From: Dyadobacter sp. 50-39
Lineage (GTDB): Bacteria > Bacteroidota > Bacteroidia > Cytophagales > Spirosomataceae
NCBI GenBank assembly: GCA_001898145.1
Contig: MKSR01000036.1
Location: 186,001-250,000 of the forward strand
DNA length: 64,000 nucleotides
Direction of reading: 5' to 3'
Positions 8,104 through 16,953 of the stretch are shown here, one piece after another; within the stretch, counting starts at the first letter, position 1, and every line of letters starts with the position of its first letter. Below the pieces are notes generated by a model, which made no database searches, was not told the DNA's origin, and saw only the letters and a program-made list of their open reading frames with translations. A program made the translations under genes and the position numbers.

Positions 8104-8111
8104 CAAAAGTA
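8104..8111 (-). promoter_or_regulatory. Bacteroidota-type -7 box for the secreted-protein gene
   Basis: Minus-strand TACTTTTG fits the TAnnTTTG consensus of the primary sigma factor of Bacteroidota and would start transcription about 78 bases before the ATG at 8019. No clear -33 TTTG is seen at the expected spacing. Confidence 0.4.
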
Positions 8112-8260
8112 TAAGATATTGCAATACAAGAAAATAGCATTTTTTCGATTTGTAAAAAGTTGTTTATTAAACAAACGGCAAACTTGAAATAATGCAACGA
8201 ATGTGAAAAGTATAAATCTTATTCTTCTTTAAATACCATTATCTAATTGTTAAGGCAGCT

Positions 8261-9637
8261 ATGTCCAAAACAGTAATGGAGCACGCGGACGCTTCCGAAG
8301 TGTTCAACCGAGACGAACCTTACGTAAACTGGCACGACGAGACCCTGTGGTTTGTCCGCCAGAAGCGCGATAAATCATCCAAGCAACTGCCCGAATGGGA
8401 GCAGCTCCGAGAAGCCGCATCGGGTATCAAGCATTATGTGCTCTCACATATGGACGAGCTGCTGGTTTCCTTTGAACAAAAGGCCAAGGAGAACGGCGTG
8501 CAGGTACATTGGGCGGCCAACGCGGCCGAGCATAACGAGATCGTGCTGGGGCTTTTGAAGAAGCATAAGATCGACAGGATGGTCAAAAGCAAGTCGATGC
8601 TCACCGAGGAGTGCCATATGAACGAGTTTTTGCAAAAGAACGGAATCGAGGTCATTGATACCGACCTTGGCGAGCGCATCGTGCAGCTTCGTAATGAGCC
8701 TCCGAGTCACATTGTGCTTCCGGCTATCCACCTGAAAAAGAAGGATATCGGTGATCTTTTCCACGCACATCTGGGCACGGAAGCCGGCGCTACCGACCCG
8801 CAGTACCTTACCGAAGCTGCCCGGCAACATTTGCGCGATAAATTCCTCACGCGCCGCGCCGCACTCACGGGCGTCAACTTCGCCATCGCCGAAACCGGGG
8901 GATTCGTGGTGTCTACCAATGAGGGTAATGCCGATATGGGTGCGCATTTGGCCGATATCCACATTGCCTGCATGGGTTTTGAAAAGATCATTCCAAAGCA
9001 GGAACATCTGGGCGTTTTCCTGCGCCTGCTGGCCCGGAGCGCTACCGGCCAGCCTATCACGACTTACAGCAGCCATTTCAAGAAGCCAAGAGCAGGGCAG
9101 GAAATGCACATTATCATCGTGGATAATGGGCGGAGTACCCAGCTGGGCAGAAAGGATTTCAGAAATTCCTTGAAATGCATTCGTTGCGGCGCCTGCATGA
9201 ATACCTGCCCGGTGTACCGCAGAAGCGGCGGACATAGCTATCATAATGCAGTGGCCGGTCCGATCGGCTCCATTCTCGCGCCGAATTTGGATATGACCAA
9301 GAATGCGGACCTGCCGTTTGCCAGCACATTATGCGGCAGCTGCTCCAATGTGTGCCCGGTGAAAATCGATATCCACGACCAGCTTTACAAATGGCGTCAG
9401 GTGCTGGCAAAGGAGGGTTACGTGCCGAAGAGCAAGGAAATCGGTATCCGCGCCATGTCGACAGTGCTGGCCGCGCCACGATTTTACCAGTGGTCGGGCC
9501 GGCTGGGCCGGACAGTGATGCGGGCTATGCCATTCATGGTCAACAATGGATTGAACCCCTGGTACAAACAGCGGGATATGCCCGAGCCGCCGAAAGAAAG
9601 TTTCCGCGATTGGTATGTCCGTAACAGAAAGAATTGA
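8261..9637 (+). CDS. lutB: L-lactate utilisation protein LutB (LldF), iron-sulfur subunit
   Basis: Iron-sulfur electron-transfer subunit of the L-lactate oxidising LutABC complex. The 458-residue protein has an N-terminal LUD domain (to ~residue 295) followed by a ferredoxin-type pair of clusters: CIRCGACMNTCP from Cys306 and CGSCSNVCP from Cys358. A C-terminal helical tail ends in a charged segment. Its own 241-base upstream region separates it from the divergent secreted-protein gene, so it has a promoter of its own. The stop overlaps the region of the lutC start by spacing of 2 bases. Confidence 0.94.
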   Translation: MSKTVMEHADASEVFNRDEPYVNWHDETLWFVRQKRDKSSKQLPEWEQLREAASGIKHYVLSHMDELLVSFEQKAKENGVQVHWAANAAEHNEIVLGLLKKHKIDRMVKSKSMLTEECHMNEFLQKNGIEVIDTDLGERIVQLRNEPPSHIVLPAIHLKKKDIGDLFHAHLGTEAGATDPQYLTEAARQHLRDKFLTRRAALTGVNFAIAETGGFVVSTNEGNADMGAHLADIHIACMGFEKIIPKQEHLGVFLRLLARSATGQPITTYSSHFKKPRAGQEMHIIIVDNGRSTQLGRKDFRNSLKCIRCGACMNTCPVYRRSGGHSYHNAVAGPIGSILAPNLDMTKNADLPFASTLCGSCSNVCPVKIDIHDQLYKWRQVLAKEGYVPKSKEIGIRAMSTVLAAPRFYQWSGRLGRTVMRAMPFMVNNGLNPWYKQRDMPEPPKESFRDWYVRNRKN

Positions 9638-9639
9638 AG

Positions 9640-10227
9640 ATGAGCTCAAGAGATAAAATTTTAAGCCAGATCAAACAGAATAAGCCTGAGGAAGTGGCAC
9701 TGCCGCAGGTCACCAGGTTTGTCAGCCACTTTGAAAGTACCGAAGACAAGTTCCGCGAAATGCTCGCACTGATTTATACGGAGGTCATTGTGGTAAAAAA
9801 CCTGGAAGAGCTCGCGCAAAAAGCCGGGGAGCTGTATAAAGGTGTGGTAAACCGTGCCACGACCATCCCCGCATTAAGCGCCTGGGCCGATTTTAGCCTC
9901 AATGTTTCGGATCCTCATGAACTGGAAACGGTTGAAATAGCAATTCTGCAAGCGGAATTCGGGGTAGCTGAAAATGGGGCAGTCTGGATTTCGGACCAGT
10001 ATCTGCCGCATCGCGTGCTGCCATTCATTACACAGAACCTGGCGTTCGTTATCCCGCGCAATGCGCTTGTGAACAACATGCATGAGGCCTACGTGCGCTT
10101 GCAGGACACCCAGGGCTGGGGATGTTTTATTGCAGGTCCGTCAAAAACTGCGGATATTGAGCAATCGCTGGTCATCGGCGCGCACGGGGCGCGCAGCATG
10201 GTGATCTTCCTGCTCGAAGGCGAGTAG
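9640..10227 (+). CDS. lutC: L-lactate utilisation protein LutC (LldG), LUD domain
   Basis: Third component of the L-lactate oxidation complex: a single LUD domain of 195 residues. Family features seen are the LEELAQKAGELYKGV region, the ILQAEFGVAENGAVWI core with the conserved EFGVAENG, and GPSKTADIEQSLVIGAHG at the end, a very typical LutC signature. ATG 9640 is preferred; TTG 9634 would overlap the lutB stop. The gene is immediately followed (6 bases) by a GNAT acetyltransferase gene. Confidence 0.93.
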   Translation: MSSRDKILSQIKQNKPEEVALPQVTRFVSHFESTEDKFREMLALIYTEVIVVKNLEELAQKAGELYKGVVNRATTIPALSAWADFSLNVSDPHELETVEIAILQAEFGVAENGAVWISDQYLPHRVLPFITQNLAFVIPRNALVNNMHEAYVRLQDTQGWGCFIAGPSKTADIEQSLVIGAHGARSMVIFLLEGE

Positions 10228-10233
10228 TTTTGT

Positions 10234-10749
10234 ATGGACCAACAGGTAACAATCAGGCCGTTCACCCGAAATATTGCCGAAAGGCTGGCGCAGCTGGCCA
10301 ACAACAAAAATGTGGTAGCGCAGGTGAGGGATAATTTTCCTTCACCTTATACGCTTTCCGACGCCCACTATTGGATCGACTTCTGCAATGGGCGCAACAA
10401 TGCGCAAAGCTTTCACCGGGCCATTTATTACAAGGAAGAATTTGTAGGGGGAATAGGCGTGCTGCGCCAGGAAGACATTCACCGTAACAACGCCGAGATC
10501 GGCTACTGGCTCGGCGAGCCTTACTGGGGCCTCAGCATTACCACCGCGGCCGTCATGCAGATGACCGAATGGATTTTCGCCAATACGAGCATTACCAGGC
10601 TCTACGCAGGGGTATTTGAAACCAACCCGGCCTCGATGCGGGTGCTGGAAAAAGCCGGTTACAAGCTCGAAGCCATTCACCGGAAGGCCATTATCAAAAA
10701 CGGGCAGGTACTCGACGAACATTTGTTTGTGAAGCTAGCCGGGGAATGA
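10234..10749 (+). CDS. GNAT acetyltransferase, RimJ/RimL-like
   Basis: A 171-residue N-acetyltransferase of the RimJ/RimL (Acetyltransf_3) subgroup. Typical features are IRPFTRNIAERLAQLANN at the N-terminus, the GGIGVLRQED strand, EIGYWLGEPYWGLSITTAAV (acetyl-CoA loop region), and the C-terminal NPASMRVLEKAGYKLEAIHRKAIIKNGQVLDEH stretch. The acceptor is not predictable. It starts 6 bases after lutC and could be cotranscribed with it, but a functional link to lactate use is not evident. Confidence 0.88.
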   Translation: MDQQVTIRPFTRNIAERLAQLANNKNVVAQVRDNFPSPYTLSDAHYWIDFCNGRNNAQSFHRAIYYKEEFVGGIGVLRQEDIHRNNAEIGYWLGEPYWGLSITTAAVMQMTEWIFANTSITRLYAGVFETNPASMRVLEKAGYKLEAIHRKAIIKNGQVLDEHLFVKLAGE

Positions 10750-10795
10750 GCTTTAAAAATGTATTTTTACGATCTGTAAAATTACACGTTCCGTT

Positions 10796-11506
10796 ATGCC
10801 CAAGATTATCGTTGCGATCGACGGTTATTCGAGTTGCGGGAAATCCACGACTGCGAAACTGGTTGCCAAGCAATTGAATTACCCTTACATTGACACCGGT
10901 GCGATGTACAGGGCTGTTACCCTGTATTTTATCCAAAACCATATCAGTCTGACCAATCCTAAGGAAGTGGAAAGCGCACTTTCCAAGGTCAATATCTCCT
11001 TTCGCCGCCATCCCGAACTGGGCCGTAACGACACTTATCTGAACGGCTTGAATGTGGAGGACGAGATCCGGAAAATGTATGTTTCCGAAAAAGTAAGTGA
11101 AGTCAGTGCGATCGCCGAAGTGCGGCATGCGCTGGTGGCCCAACAGCAGCGAATGGGTAAAACTAAGGGTATTGTCATGGACGGTCGCGACATTGGTACG
11201 GTCGTGTTTCCGCAGGCGGAGCTGAAAATTTTCATGACGGCCGATCCGATGATCCGGGCGCATCGCCGCCAGCTGGAACTGATGGAAAAGGGCGAGATAG
11301 TAGACTTGGGACAAATCCTGGAAAACCTCAAAACCCGGGACCATATTGACACGCACCGCGCTGAAAGCCCGCTCCGGCAGGCGGATGATGCCATTTACAT
11401 CGACAATTCATTTATGACCCTGGATGAGCAGGTAGAGGTAGTCGTGCGCCTTGCCGACGAGCAAATCGGGTTGTCACTCAGACGGCGCGCTGCCGGTAAT
11501 GCCTGA
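10796..11506 (+). CDS. cmk: Cytidylate kinase
   Basis: Phosphorylates CMP and dCMP with ATP in the cytoplasm. The 236-residue protein begins with the P-loop GYSSCGKST, followed by DTGAMYRAVTLY, the CMP-binding insert, and DGRDIGTVVFPQAELKIF with the LID-region arginines (HRRQ, HTHRAESPLRQADDA). Length fits the short bacterial form with a modest C-terminal tail. The following FAD oxidoreductase start lies at its 3' end, with ATG 11499 overlapping by 8 bases or ATG 11508 just after the stop. Confidence 0.95.
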   Translation: MPKIIVAIDGYSSCGKSTTAKLVAKQLNYPYIDTGAMYRAVTLYFIQNHISLTNPKEVESALSKVNISFRRHPELGRNDTYLNGLNVEDEIRKMYVSEKVSEVSAIAEVRHALVAQQQRMGKTKGIVMDGRDIGTVVFPQAELKIFMTADPMIRAHRRQLELMEKGEIVDLGQILENLKTRDHIDTHRAESPLRQADDAIYIDNSFMTLDEQVEVVVRLADEQIGLSLRRRAAGNA

Positions 11507-11507
11507 T

Positions 11508-12578
11508 ATGCATTCATTTGATTCCGAATACCTCATTGTAGGGCAGGGGATAGGGGGCACCTCGGTGGCCTGGCACCTTTACGATTCCGGCAAAAGCTTT
11601 CAGATCGTAGCAGATTCTTCGATGCCTTCTTCTTCCCGCGTTGCGGCGGGTATTTTCAATCCTCTGACGGGTAAAAAGTTGGTCAAGACCTGGCTGGCCG
11701 ACGACCTGTTTCCTTATGCCCGGCTATTTTACGGAGGTTTGGAACAAAGGCTGGGGTGCAAGTTCATGCACCTGACACCCATTTACCGGCCTTTTCGGTC
11801 CATCGAGGAGCAAAATACCTACCTGGCGCAAACGGCCGACCCGGGAATCCGTCCCTATATTGCCACTACGCCGGATCCGGGGAGCGGGATGCCTTATGTG
11901 AATGCCGGTTTTGGCGGCCTGGAAGTGGTGCAATCGGGCTGGATCGATCTGCCGGCATTACTCGACGCGAGCCGCGCTTATTTTCAGGAAAGAAATGCGT
12001 ATGTAGAGGCCACCTTCGACCCGGCTCAGCTTTCGCGCACGGAAGAAGGCATTGAATGGAATGGTAAGCGGTTCAAAACGGTCGTTTTCTGTCAGGGATT
12101 TTTTGCACTGGAAAACAGCTGGTTCGACTGGCTGCCTTTCGCGCCGGTAAAAGGACAAATCCTGGAAATCACGACCGACGTTTCTTTGAAACCGTACATT
12201 ATCAACCAGGGAATCTTCGCATTGCCCATCTCCGAAAATAGGATGAAAGTGGGAGCGACCTACTCGTGGGATCCGCTGGATTGGGAGGCTACCGGCACCG
12301 CTACCGGCGAGCTGGAAGATAAATTAAAGGGGCTGCTCAACAGCCCTTATGCATTGACTGGCGCCCAGGCGGGCATCCGGCCTTCCGTGCGGGACCGCCG
12401 TCCGCTCATAGGAATTCACCCCCAGTTCTCTAATGTCTGTATTTTCAATGGGTTAGGGACAAAGGGTGTGACGCTCGCTCCATTTCTGGCAAAAGAGTTT
12501 TGTAACCACCTGATTTACGGCAAAGAATTGAACCCGCTAGTGAATATAAAAAGGTATTTTTCGTTATATTTCCGTTGA
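11508..12578 (+). CDS. DAO-type FAD-dependent oxidoreductase
   Basis: An FAD flavoprotein of about 356 residues in the D-amino-acid-oxidase/glycine-oxidase superfamily. The dinucleotide-binding motif VGQGIGGTSVAWHL opens the chain, SRVAAGIFNPLTGKKLVKTW follows at the flavin contact region, and the C-terminal GTKGVTLAPFLAKEF is a typical final FAD-binding helix. RPSVRDRRPLIG matches the conserved late motif of the family. The start may be ATG 11508 or 11499; both lie at the cmk stop, so the two genes are probably cotranscribed. The amine or amino-acid substrate is unknown. Confidence 0.88.
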   Translation: MHSFDSEYLIVGQGIGGTSVAWHLYDSGKSFQIVADSSMPSSSRVAAGIFNPLTGKKLVKTWLADDLFPYARLFYGGLEQRLGCKFMHLTPIYRPFRSIEEQNTYLAQTADPGIRPYIATTPDPGSGMPYVNAGFGGLEVVQSGWIDLPALLDASRAYFQERNAYVEATFDPAQLSRTEEGIEWNGKRFKTVVFCQGFFALENSWFDWLPFAPVKGQILEITTDVSLKPYIINQGIFALPISENRMKVGATYSWDPLDWEATGTATGELEDKLKGLLNSPYALTGAQAGIRPSVRDRRPLIGIHPQFSNVCIFNGLGTKGVTLAPFLAKEFCNHLIYGKELNPLVNIKRYFSLYFR

Positions 12579-12594
12579 CGTCAGCCTAAGCAAT

Positions 12595-15500
12595 ATGAGC
12601 AGAAGATATATTTACACATTAACCTTTTCGATCGGTCTTTTAGCAGTTTTTGGATTATTCAACGACTCAATAGCACAACGCTATCCTTCACAGGAGACTT
12701 TTGGAAAGAACCGGGTCCAGTACAAAAAGTTTAACTGGAAGATTTTCCGGACTACCAACTTCGAAATCTATCACTATCAGGGCGGAACCAATCTTGCCAG
12801 GCTCACGGCGCAATACGCGGAAAGTGAGTTTGATAAAATCACCGACATTCTGGGCTGGACGCCCTACAACCGCGTCAAAATATTCCTTTATAATTCTCCG
12901 GCCGAGCTCGAACAGAGCAATATGGGCCTTTCGGTGCTGGATAACCTGTCCGACCAGAAGCTCAACCTCTCGCAATCACGCGTAGAAGTGGCCTACACGG
13001 GGGACCAGATCGGTTTCCGCAAAAAGCTGGTGCGGGACATCAGCCTTCTTTTCGTTTACGATATGCTTTACGGCGGCAATATGAAGGAAGCGCTGCAAAG
13101 CTCGCTGCTGCTGACATTACCTGAGTGGTTTATGTCGGGAACAGCAGCCTACATTGCCGAAGGCTGGTCGCCGGAGCTGAACGATTACATGCGCGATTTC
13201 TTCAAAAACCGCAATGTCCGCAAGCCTACCCTGATGACGGGCGACGACGCGACGCTGATCGGGCATTCGATTTGGAACTACATTGCCGAGCGTTACGGAA
13301 AGGATAAGATTTCCGACATTCTCAATCTCACCCGCATTATCCGCACCGAGCAGACAAGTATCACCTCCACGCTCGGGGTACAATCCTACAACCGCTTCCT
13401 GCGCGACTGGCGGGCCTACTACCTGAACCAGACCAAGAACGCCGAACAGTTTTATTCAGATCCTAACCCGACCTGGAAATACAAGCTCAATGAGTTCAAC
13501 GTAACCGATGCCAGCGCGGTGATCAAAATTTCACCGGACAAGAAGTATACGGCAGTGAGCGAGATCAAAAACGGCAGATACCGCGTGTATTTGTTTGATA
13601 GCGAGTCGGGTTCCAAGAAGGTAGTTCGCCAGGGCAAGCTAGACATCATCGGAGGCCGTATGAAAACGCAGCCGCCGCTTTTGGGCTGGTCGCGCAACAA
13701 CGAACTGACGATTCTGGCCAACGAAAACGACAAGAAGAACCTGTACCGGTATGAAAATGTGGGTACCAAAAAAATCAAGATCAAAACCAGGCGTAATATA
13801 CGCGGGCTGGATCAGATCGTGGACATGGACGTATCACACGACGGCTCGATGCTTGCAGTATCTGCGGATAAGGCCGGTCAGAACGATGTATTCCTGATCA
13901 GCGTGGCCCGAGCTTCGGCATTGCCGCTGACCAATGATCTTTACGACGATCTTTCGCCCCGTTTTGTTCAGGGCTCTTCGCGCCGGGTAGTTTTTTCTTC
14001 CAACAGGCCGGTCGATTCGCTGGGCAGGGGAGACAAAGGCAATTTCAAATCGATTGCGCCTTCCTACACATTGTTCGAGCATGACGGAACGCCCCGGTCC
14101 GAGAATATCATCAAGCTGGTGGAGTCGGAAGGAAAGACGAAAGTGACGCCGGTTTATGCCGATGAAAATGATATCGTATACCTTTCCAATGGCAAGGGGG
14201 TTAATAACCTTTTTAAATACAACCGCGCCGCGCAGACCAGCACTCAGCTGACCAACTATATTCAGAATATCCGTAATGCGGATGTAAATCTGAAAGCCGC
14301 TGGCGGGGCATTGGCCTACACCTATCTAAATGACGGCTATTATACTGCCGCTTTCAAGAATGGATTCGATATCAATGCGACGGTCAATCCTCCGGCTTTG
14401 AGTGTAGCCAGTGCGGGCGCGCCCGCGAACGGCGCAGCCAATGCGGCCAAAACTGATTCAGCTGCCAAAACTGCGCAGGCGGCCGAACAGCCCAAAAAGC
14501 TTGCATTAAAGGAAGGGGAGGTCGATACTGATAATTATGAATTCGATGAAGATGTTTTGAAATCGTTTGAGTCCCGAAGAACACGCGGAAACTTCCCGAC
14601 CACGCCCGGTATCGCCTCGCGCACGAAGGCCGTCCGTGAAAACATCGCAATCAAAGGGCCATACAATTACAAGGGGCTGTTTATCACCAACGATGCAAGC
14701 TCTGACTGGCGCATCGACCCGATCCGCGGGTTTGGTTACGCCCAGTCGATTTCGATGAACGACCTGCTCGAAAACCACGTGATCAAGGCCGGACTTTTCA
14801 TTTCATCCAACTTCCGGAACAGCGACTTGTTTGCTGAATACAATAACAATACCTACCGGATCGACTTCGGTCTGCGTGTGGACAGAAAGACGCTTTATAA
14901 CGATTCGGAAGGACTGATCCAGAAATACCGTTTCAACCAGCTGATGTTTACGGCCTCTTATCCTTTCTCGACCACAAGCCGGTTTTCGGTGTCGCCGATG
15001 TTTACCTCTACGAGGATGATCGACGTGCTGCTTCCAAACCCGGATTTGTCTTCCAACTACGGAGGCGTGCGCAGCGAGTTTGTGTTCGATAATACCCGTG
15101 TGAATGGGATGAATATGATGGAAGGTACCCGTTTCAAGGTTCGATACGATCTGTACCAGGGGCTGAGCAATGGAAACGAGAGCTTCAACCGCGTGAGCCT
15201 GGATTTTCGCCATTATCAGAAAATCCATCGCGATTTGATTCTTGCCGTACGCGCAGCAGCCAGCCATTCGGGCGGACGGGCGCCTAAGCAAAACATCCTG
15301 GGCGGTATGGAAAACTGGCTCGGCAACCGCAAGGAAAACCGCACGGGCGACAACCCGCTGAATTTCCAACGCGACAACCGCGATATTTTCTTCGCCGAAT
15401 TTGCCACGAACCTTCGCGGTTTCAAGCTCAACAGGCTGTCGGGAACCAGCTACATGTTGCTGAATGCGGAGTTGAGAATCCCGTTGGTGAAATACCTCTA

Positions 15501-15810
15501 CCGCGGGGCGATCACTTCGAGCTTCCTGCGCAACTTCCAGATTGTCGGCTTTGGCGATATCGGTACTGCCTGGACAGGCAAGGGGCCATTCAGCGAGAAC
15601 AACAGTTTGAACACCCAGATCATCGGGGGCGAAAACGAGCCGTTCCGCGCGACGGTGACCAATTACAAGAACCCATACCTGATGGGCTACGGTGCGGGTG
15701 TGCGCACGACGCTTTTCGGCTTCTATGCCAAATTTGATTACGCCTGGGGCGTAGACAACGGTTATACCAACAAGCCAATTCCTTACGTGACATTGGGTTA
15801 CGATTTTTGA
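12595..15810 (+). CDS. Large exported protein: peptidase-MA-like domain, TolB-like propeller, outer-membrane barrel
   Basis: A 1071-residue exported protein (signal segment IYTLTFSIGLLAVFGLFNDSIAQ). Residues ~35-290 resemble the peptidase-MA (gluzincin-like) fold, with LPEWFMSGTAAYIAEGW where metallopeptidases have their third ligand region, but no HExxH is present, so peptidase activity is doubtful. Residues ~300-600 contain repeated strands of a TolB/DPP-IV-type beta-propeller (KISPDKKYTAVSE, DVSHDGSMLAVSAD). An Ala/Lys-rich linker (~605-640) leads to a C-terminal region rich in alternating strands that ends in VTLGYDF, as expected for an outer-membrane beta-barrel. Likely surface or periplasmic role; exact function unknown. 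Confidence 0.75.
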   Translation: MSRRYIYTLTFSIGLLAVFGLFNDSIAQRYPSQETFGKNRVQYKKFNWKIFRTTNFEIYHYQGGTNLARLTAQYAESEFDKITDILGWTPYNRVKIFLYNSPAELEQSNMGLSVLDNLSDQKLNLSQSRVEVAYTGDQIGFRKKLVRDISLLFVYDMLYGGNMKEALQSSLLLTLPEWFMSGTAAYIAEGWSPELNDYMRDFFKNRNVRKPTLMTGDDATLIGHSIWNYIAERYGKDKISDILNLTRIIRTEQTSITSTLGVQSYNRFLRDWRAYYLNQTKNAEQFYSDPNPTWKYKLNEFNVTDASAVIKISPDKKYTAVSEIKNGRYRVYLFDSESGSKKVVRQGKLDIIGGRMKTQPPLLGWSRNNELTILANENDKKNLYRYENVGTKKIKIKTRRNIRGLDQIVDMDVSHDGSMLAVSADKAGQNDVFLISVARASALPLTNDLYDDLSPRFVQGSSRRVVFSSNRPVDSLGRGDKGNFKSIAPSYTLFEHDGTPRSENIIKLVESEGKTKVTPVYADENDIVYLSNGKGVNNLFKYNRAAQTSTQLTNYIQNIRNADVNLKAAGGALAYTYLNDGYYTAAFKNGFDINATVNPPALSVASAGAPANGAANAAKTDSAAKTAQAAEQPKKLALKEGEVDTDNYEFDEDVLKSFESRRTRGNFPTTPGIASRTKAVRENIAIKGPYNYKGLFITNDASSDWRIDPIRGFGYAQSISMNDLLENHVIKAGLFISSNFRNSDLFAEYNNNTYRIDFGLRVDRKTLYNDSEGLIQKYRFNQLMFTASYPFSTTSRFSVSPMFTSTRMIDVLLPNPDLSSNYGGVRSEFVFDNTRVNGMNMMEGTRFKVRYDLYQGLSNGNESFNRVSLDFRHYQKIHRDLILAVRAAASHSGGRAPKQNILGGMENWLGNRKENRTGDNPLNFQRDNRDIFFAEFATNLRGFKLNRLSGTSYMLLNAELRIPLVKYLYRGAITSSFLRNFQIVGFGDIGTAWTGKGPFSENNSLNTQIIGGENEPFRATVTNYKNPYLMGYGAGVRTTLFGFYAKFDYAWGVDNGYTNKPIPYVTLGYDF

Positions 15811-15852
15811 CCTGATCCGCCAGTAAAAAAGTAGTATTCAAGCGTTATAAAG

Positions 15853-15888
15853 ATGGCAAGAGATTGACTTCTCCTGCCATTTTTGTTT
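15853..15888 (+). terminator. Intrinsic terminator after the propeller/barrel gene
   Basis: Arms ATGGCAAGAGA and TTCTCCTGCCAT pair with one mismatch, followed by TTTTTG. It lies 40 bases after the stop of the large gene and ahead of the PorP/SprF gene. Confidence 0.7.
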
Positions 15889-15910
15889 TCAATCAACCAA
15901 ATGCAGTGCT

Positions 15911-16840
15911 ATGTTTTTGACAAACACACATCACTATTCTACAAGGATTTTTCTTGCCGTGGCTTTGCTTTTGGGCGGCTGCGGCTCAGCCTTCGCGCAG
16001 CGGGAAGTGCTCTATGAGCAGTACGTGCAAAACCCGATGTCAATCAACCCGGGTTTTACAGGCGTGCGCGAAGACTTTAATATGACCGCTATATTCCGAA
16101 GAAAGTGGTTCAACATTCCAAATTCGCCCACCAGCCAGACCTTTGCTGCCGACGGGACAATTGCTAACGGCAAATTCGGGATCGGGTTTCAGGCGCTCAA
16201 CGACCAGACCAGCTATTTTACCACCACCGGTTTTGTAGGCTCATTCGCATTTCACCTGGGCTTGTCAGATACCTGGAAGCTGGGGCTTGGCGCGCAGGGC
16301 GGGATCAATGTGCTACCTGTTTCGGATGGCACATTCGTTAGTAACAACCGCGCATTGGGCAGTTTCGGGCTCGGTGCCTGGCTTCGTTCGGAGCATTTGT
16401 ATTTCGGTATTTCCAAGCCGGAAGTGCTTTCCCAGAAATTCGGCGACCAGCTGGTGGGTTCGCTTTACCGCCGGCCTCTTTACATCACCGCAGGCGGCAG
16501 TCATCAGTTGAGCGATGAGGTGATGATGCTGCCGCATGTGCTGTTTATCCAGGAAAAAGACCACAAGCTCAGATTCGACTTCGGGTCCCGGTTCTGGTTT
16601 AAGGAGAAAGTGGGCTTGGGGGCGTCCTACCGTGTGGGCGGCGGGTACAATTCTTTTGCTGCAAAAGTGGATTATTTTCAGTTAACAGCTGAGGTTCAGG
16701 TGGGAAGAAATGTGCGGCTGGGCTATTTTTACAGCACCAGACAAGTAGAGCAGATCTATGCGTCCTACTCCGGACCGAAAGGTATCCACGAGCTCATGCT
16801 TAAATTTATTCCCAATCCCAAAGGTTTTCAGAAATTCTAA
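15911..16840 (+). CDS. PorP/SprF-family type IX secretion membrane protein
   Basis: A 309-residue outer-membrane protein of the PorP/SprF family, a component or partner of the Bacteroidota type IX secretion and gliding systems. The hallmark opening after the signal peptide is seen (EQYVQNPMSINPGFTG), with the following strands (GKFGIGFQALNDQTSYF, WKLGLGAQGGINVLP) and the C-terminal GIHELMLKF. The signal peptide ends in SAFAQ, typical of signal peptidase I, but LGGC just before could also be read as a lipobox. No other T9SS gene is adjacent, so this may be one of the several orphan paralogues these genomes carry. Confidence 0.9.
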   Translation: MFLTNTHHYSTRIFLAVALLLGGCGSAFAQREVLYEQYVQNPMSINPGFTGVREDFNMTAIFRRKWFNIPNSPTSQTFAADGTIANGKFGIGFQALNDQTSYFTTTGFVGSFAFHLGLSDTWKLGLGAQGGINVLPVSDGTFVSNNRALGSFGLGAWLRSEHLYFGISKPEVLSQKFGDQLVGSLYRRPLYITAGGSHQLSDEVMMLPHVLFIQEKDHKLRFDFGSRFWFKEKVGLGASYRVGGGYNSFAAKVDYFQLTAEVQVGRNVRLGYFYSTRQVEQIYASYSGPKGIHELMLKFIPNPKGFQKF

Positions 16841-16893
16841 TGTCAAGAACCATTGCAAATCGACTTTCGGGTTGAGTTAAAAGGATATTTTTA

Positions 16894-16925
16894 TTCGTAA
16901 TCTTTACATAACTCTCGTACCTTTG
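16894..16925 (+). promoter_or_regulatory. Bacteroidota-type promoter of sucA
   Basis: TACCTTTG at 16918-16925 matches the TAnnTTTG -7 consensus exactly; TTCG at 16894-16897 sits 20 bases upstream in place of the -33 TTTG. Predicted start of transcription is about 20 bases before the ATG at 16954. Confidence 0.6.
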
Positions 16926-16953
16926 TGCCGTAAATGAAATACTCACTTTTGTG

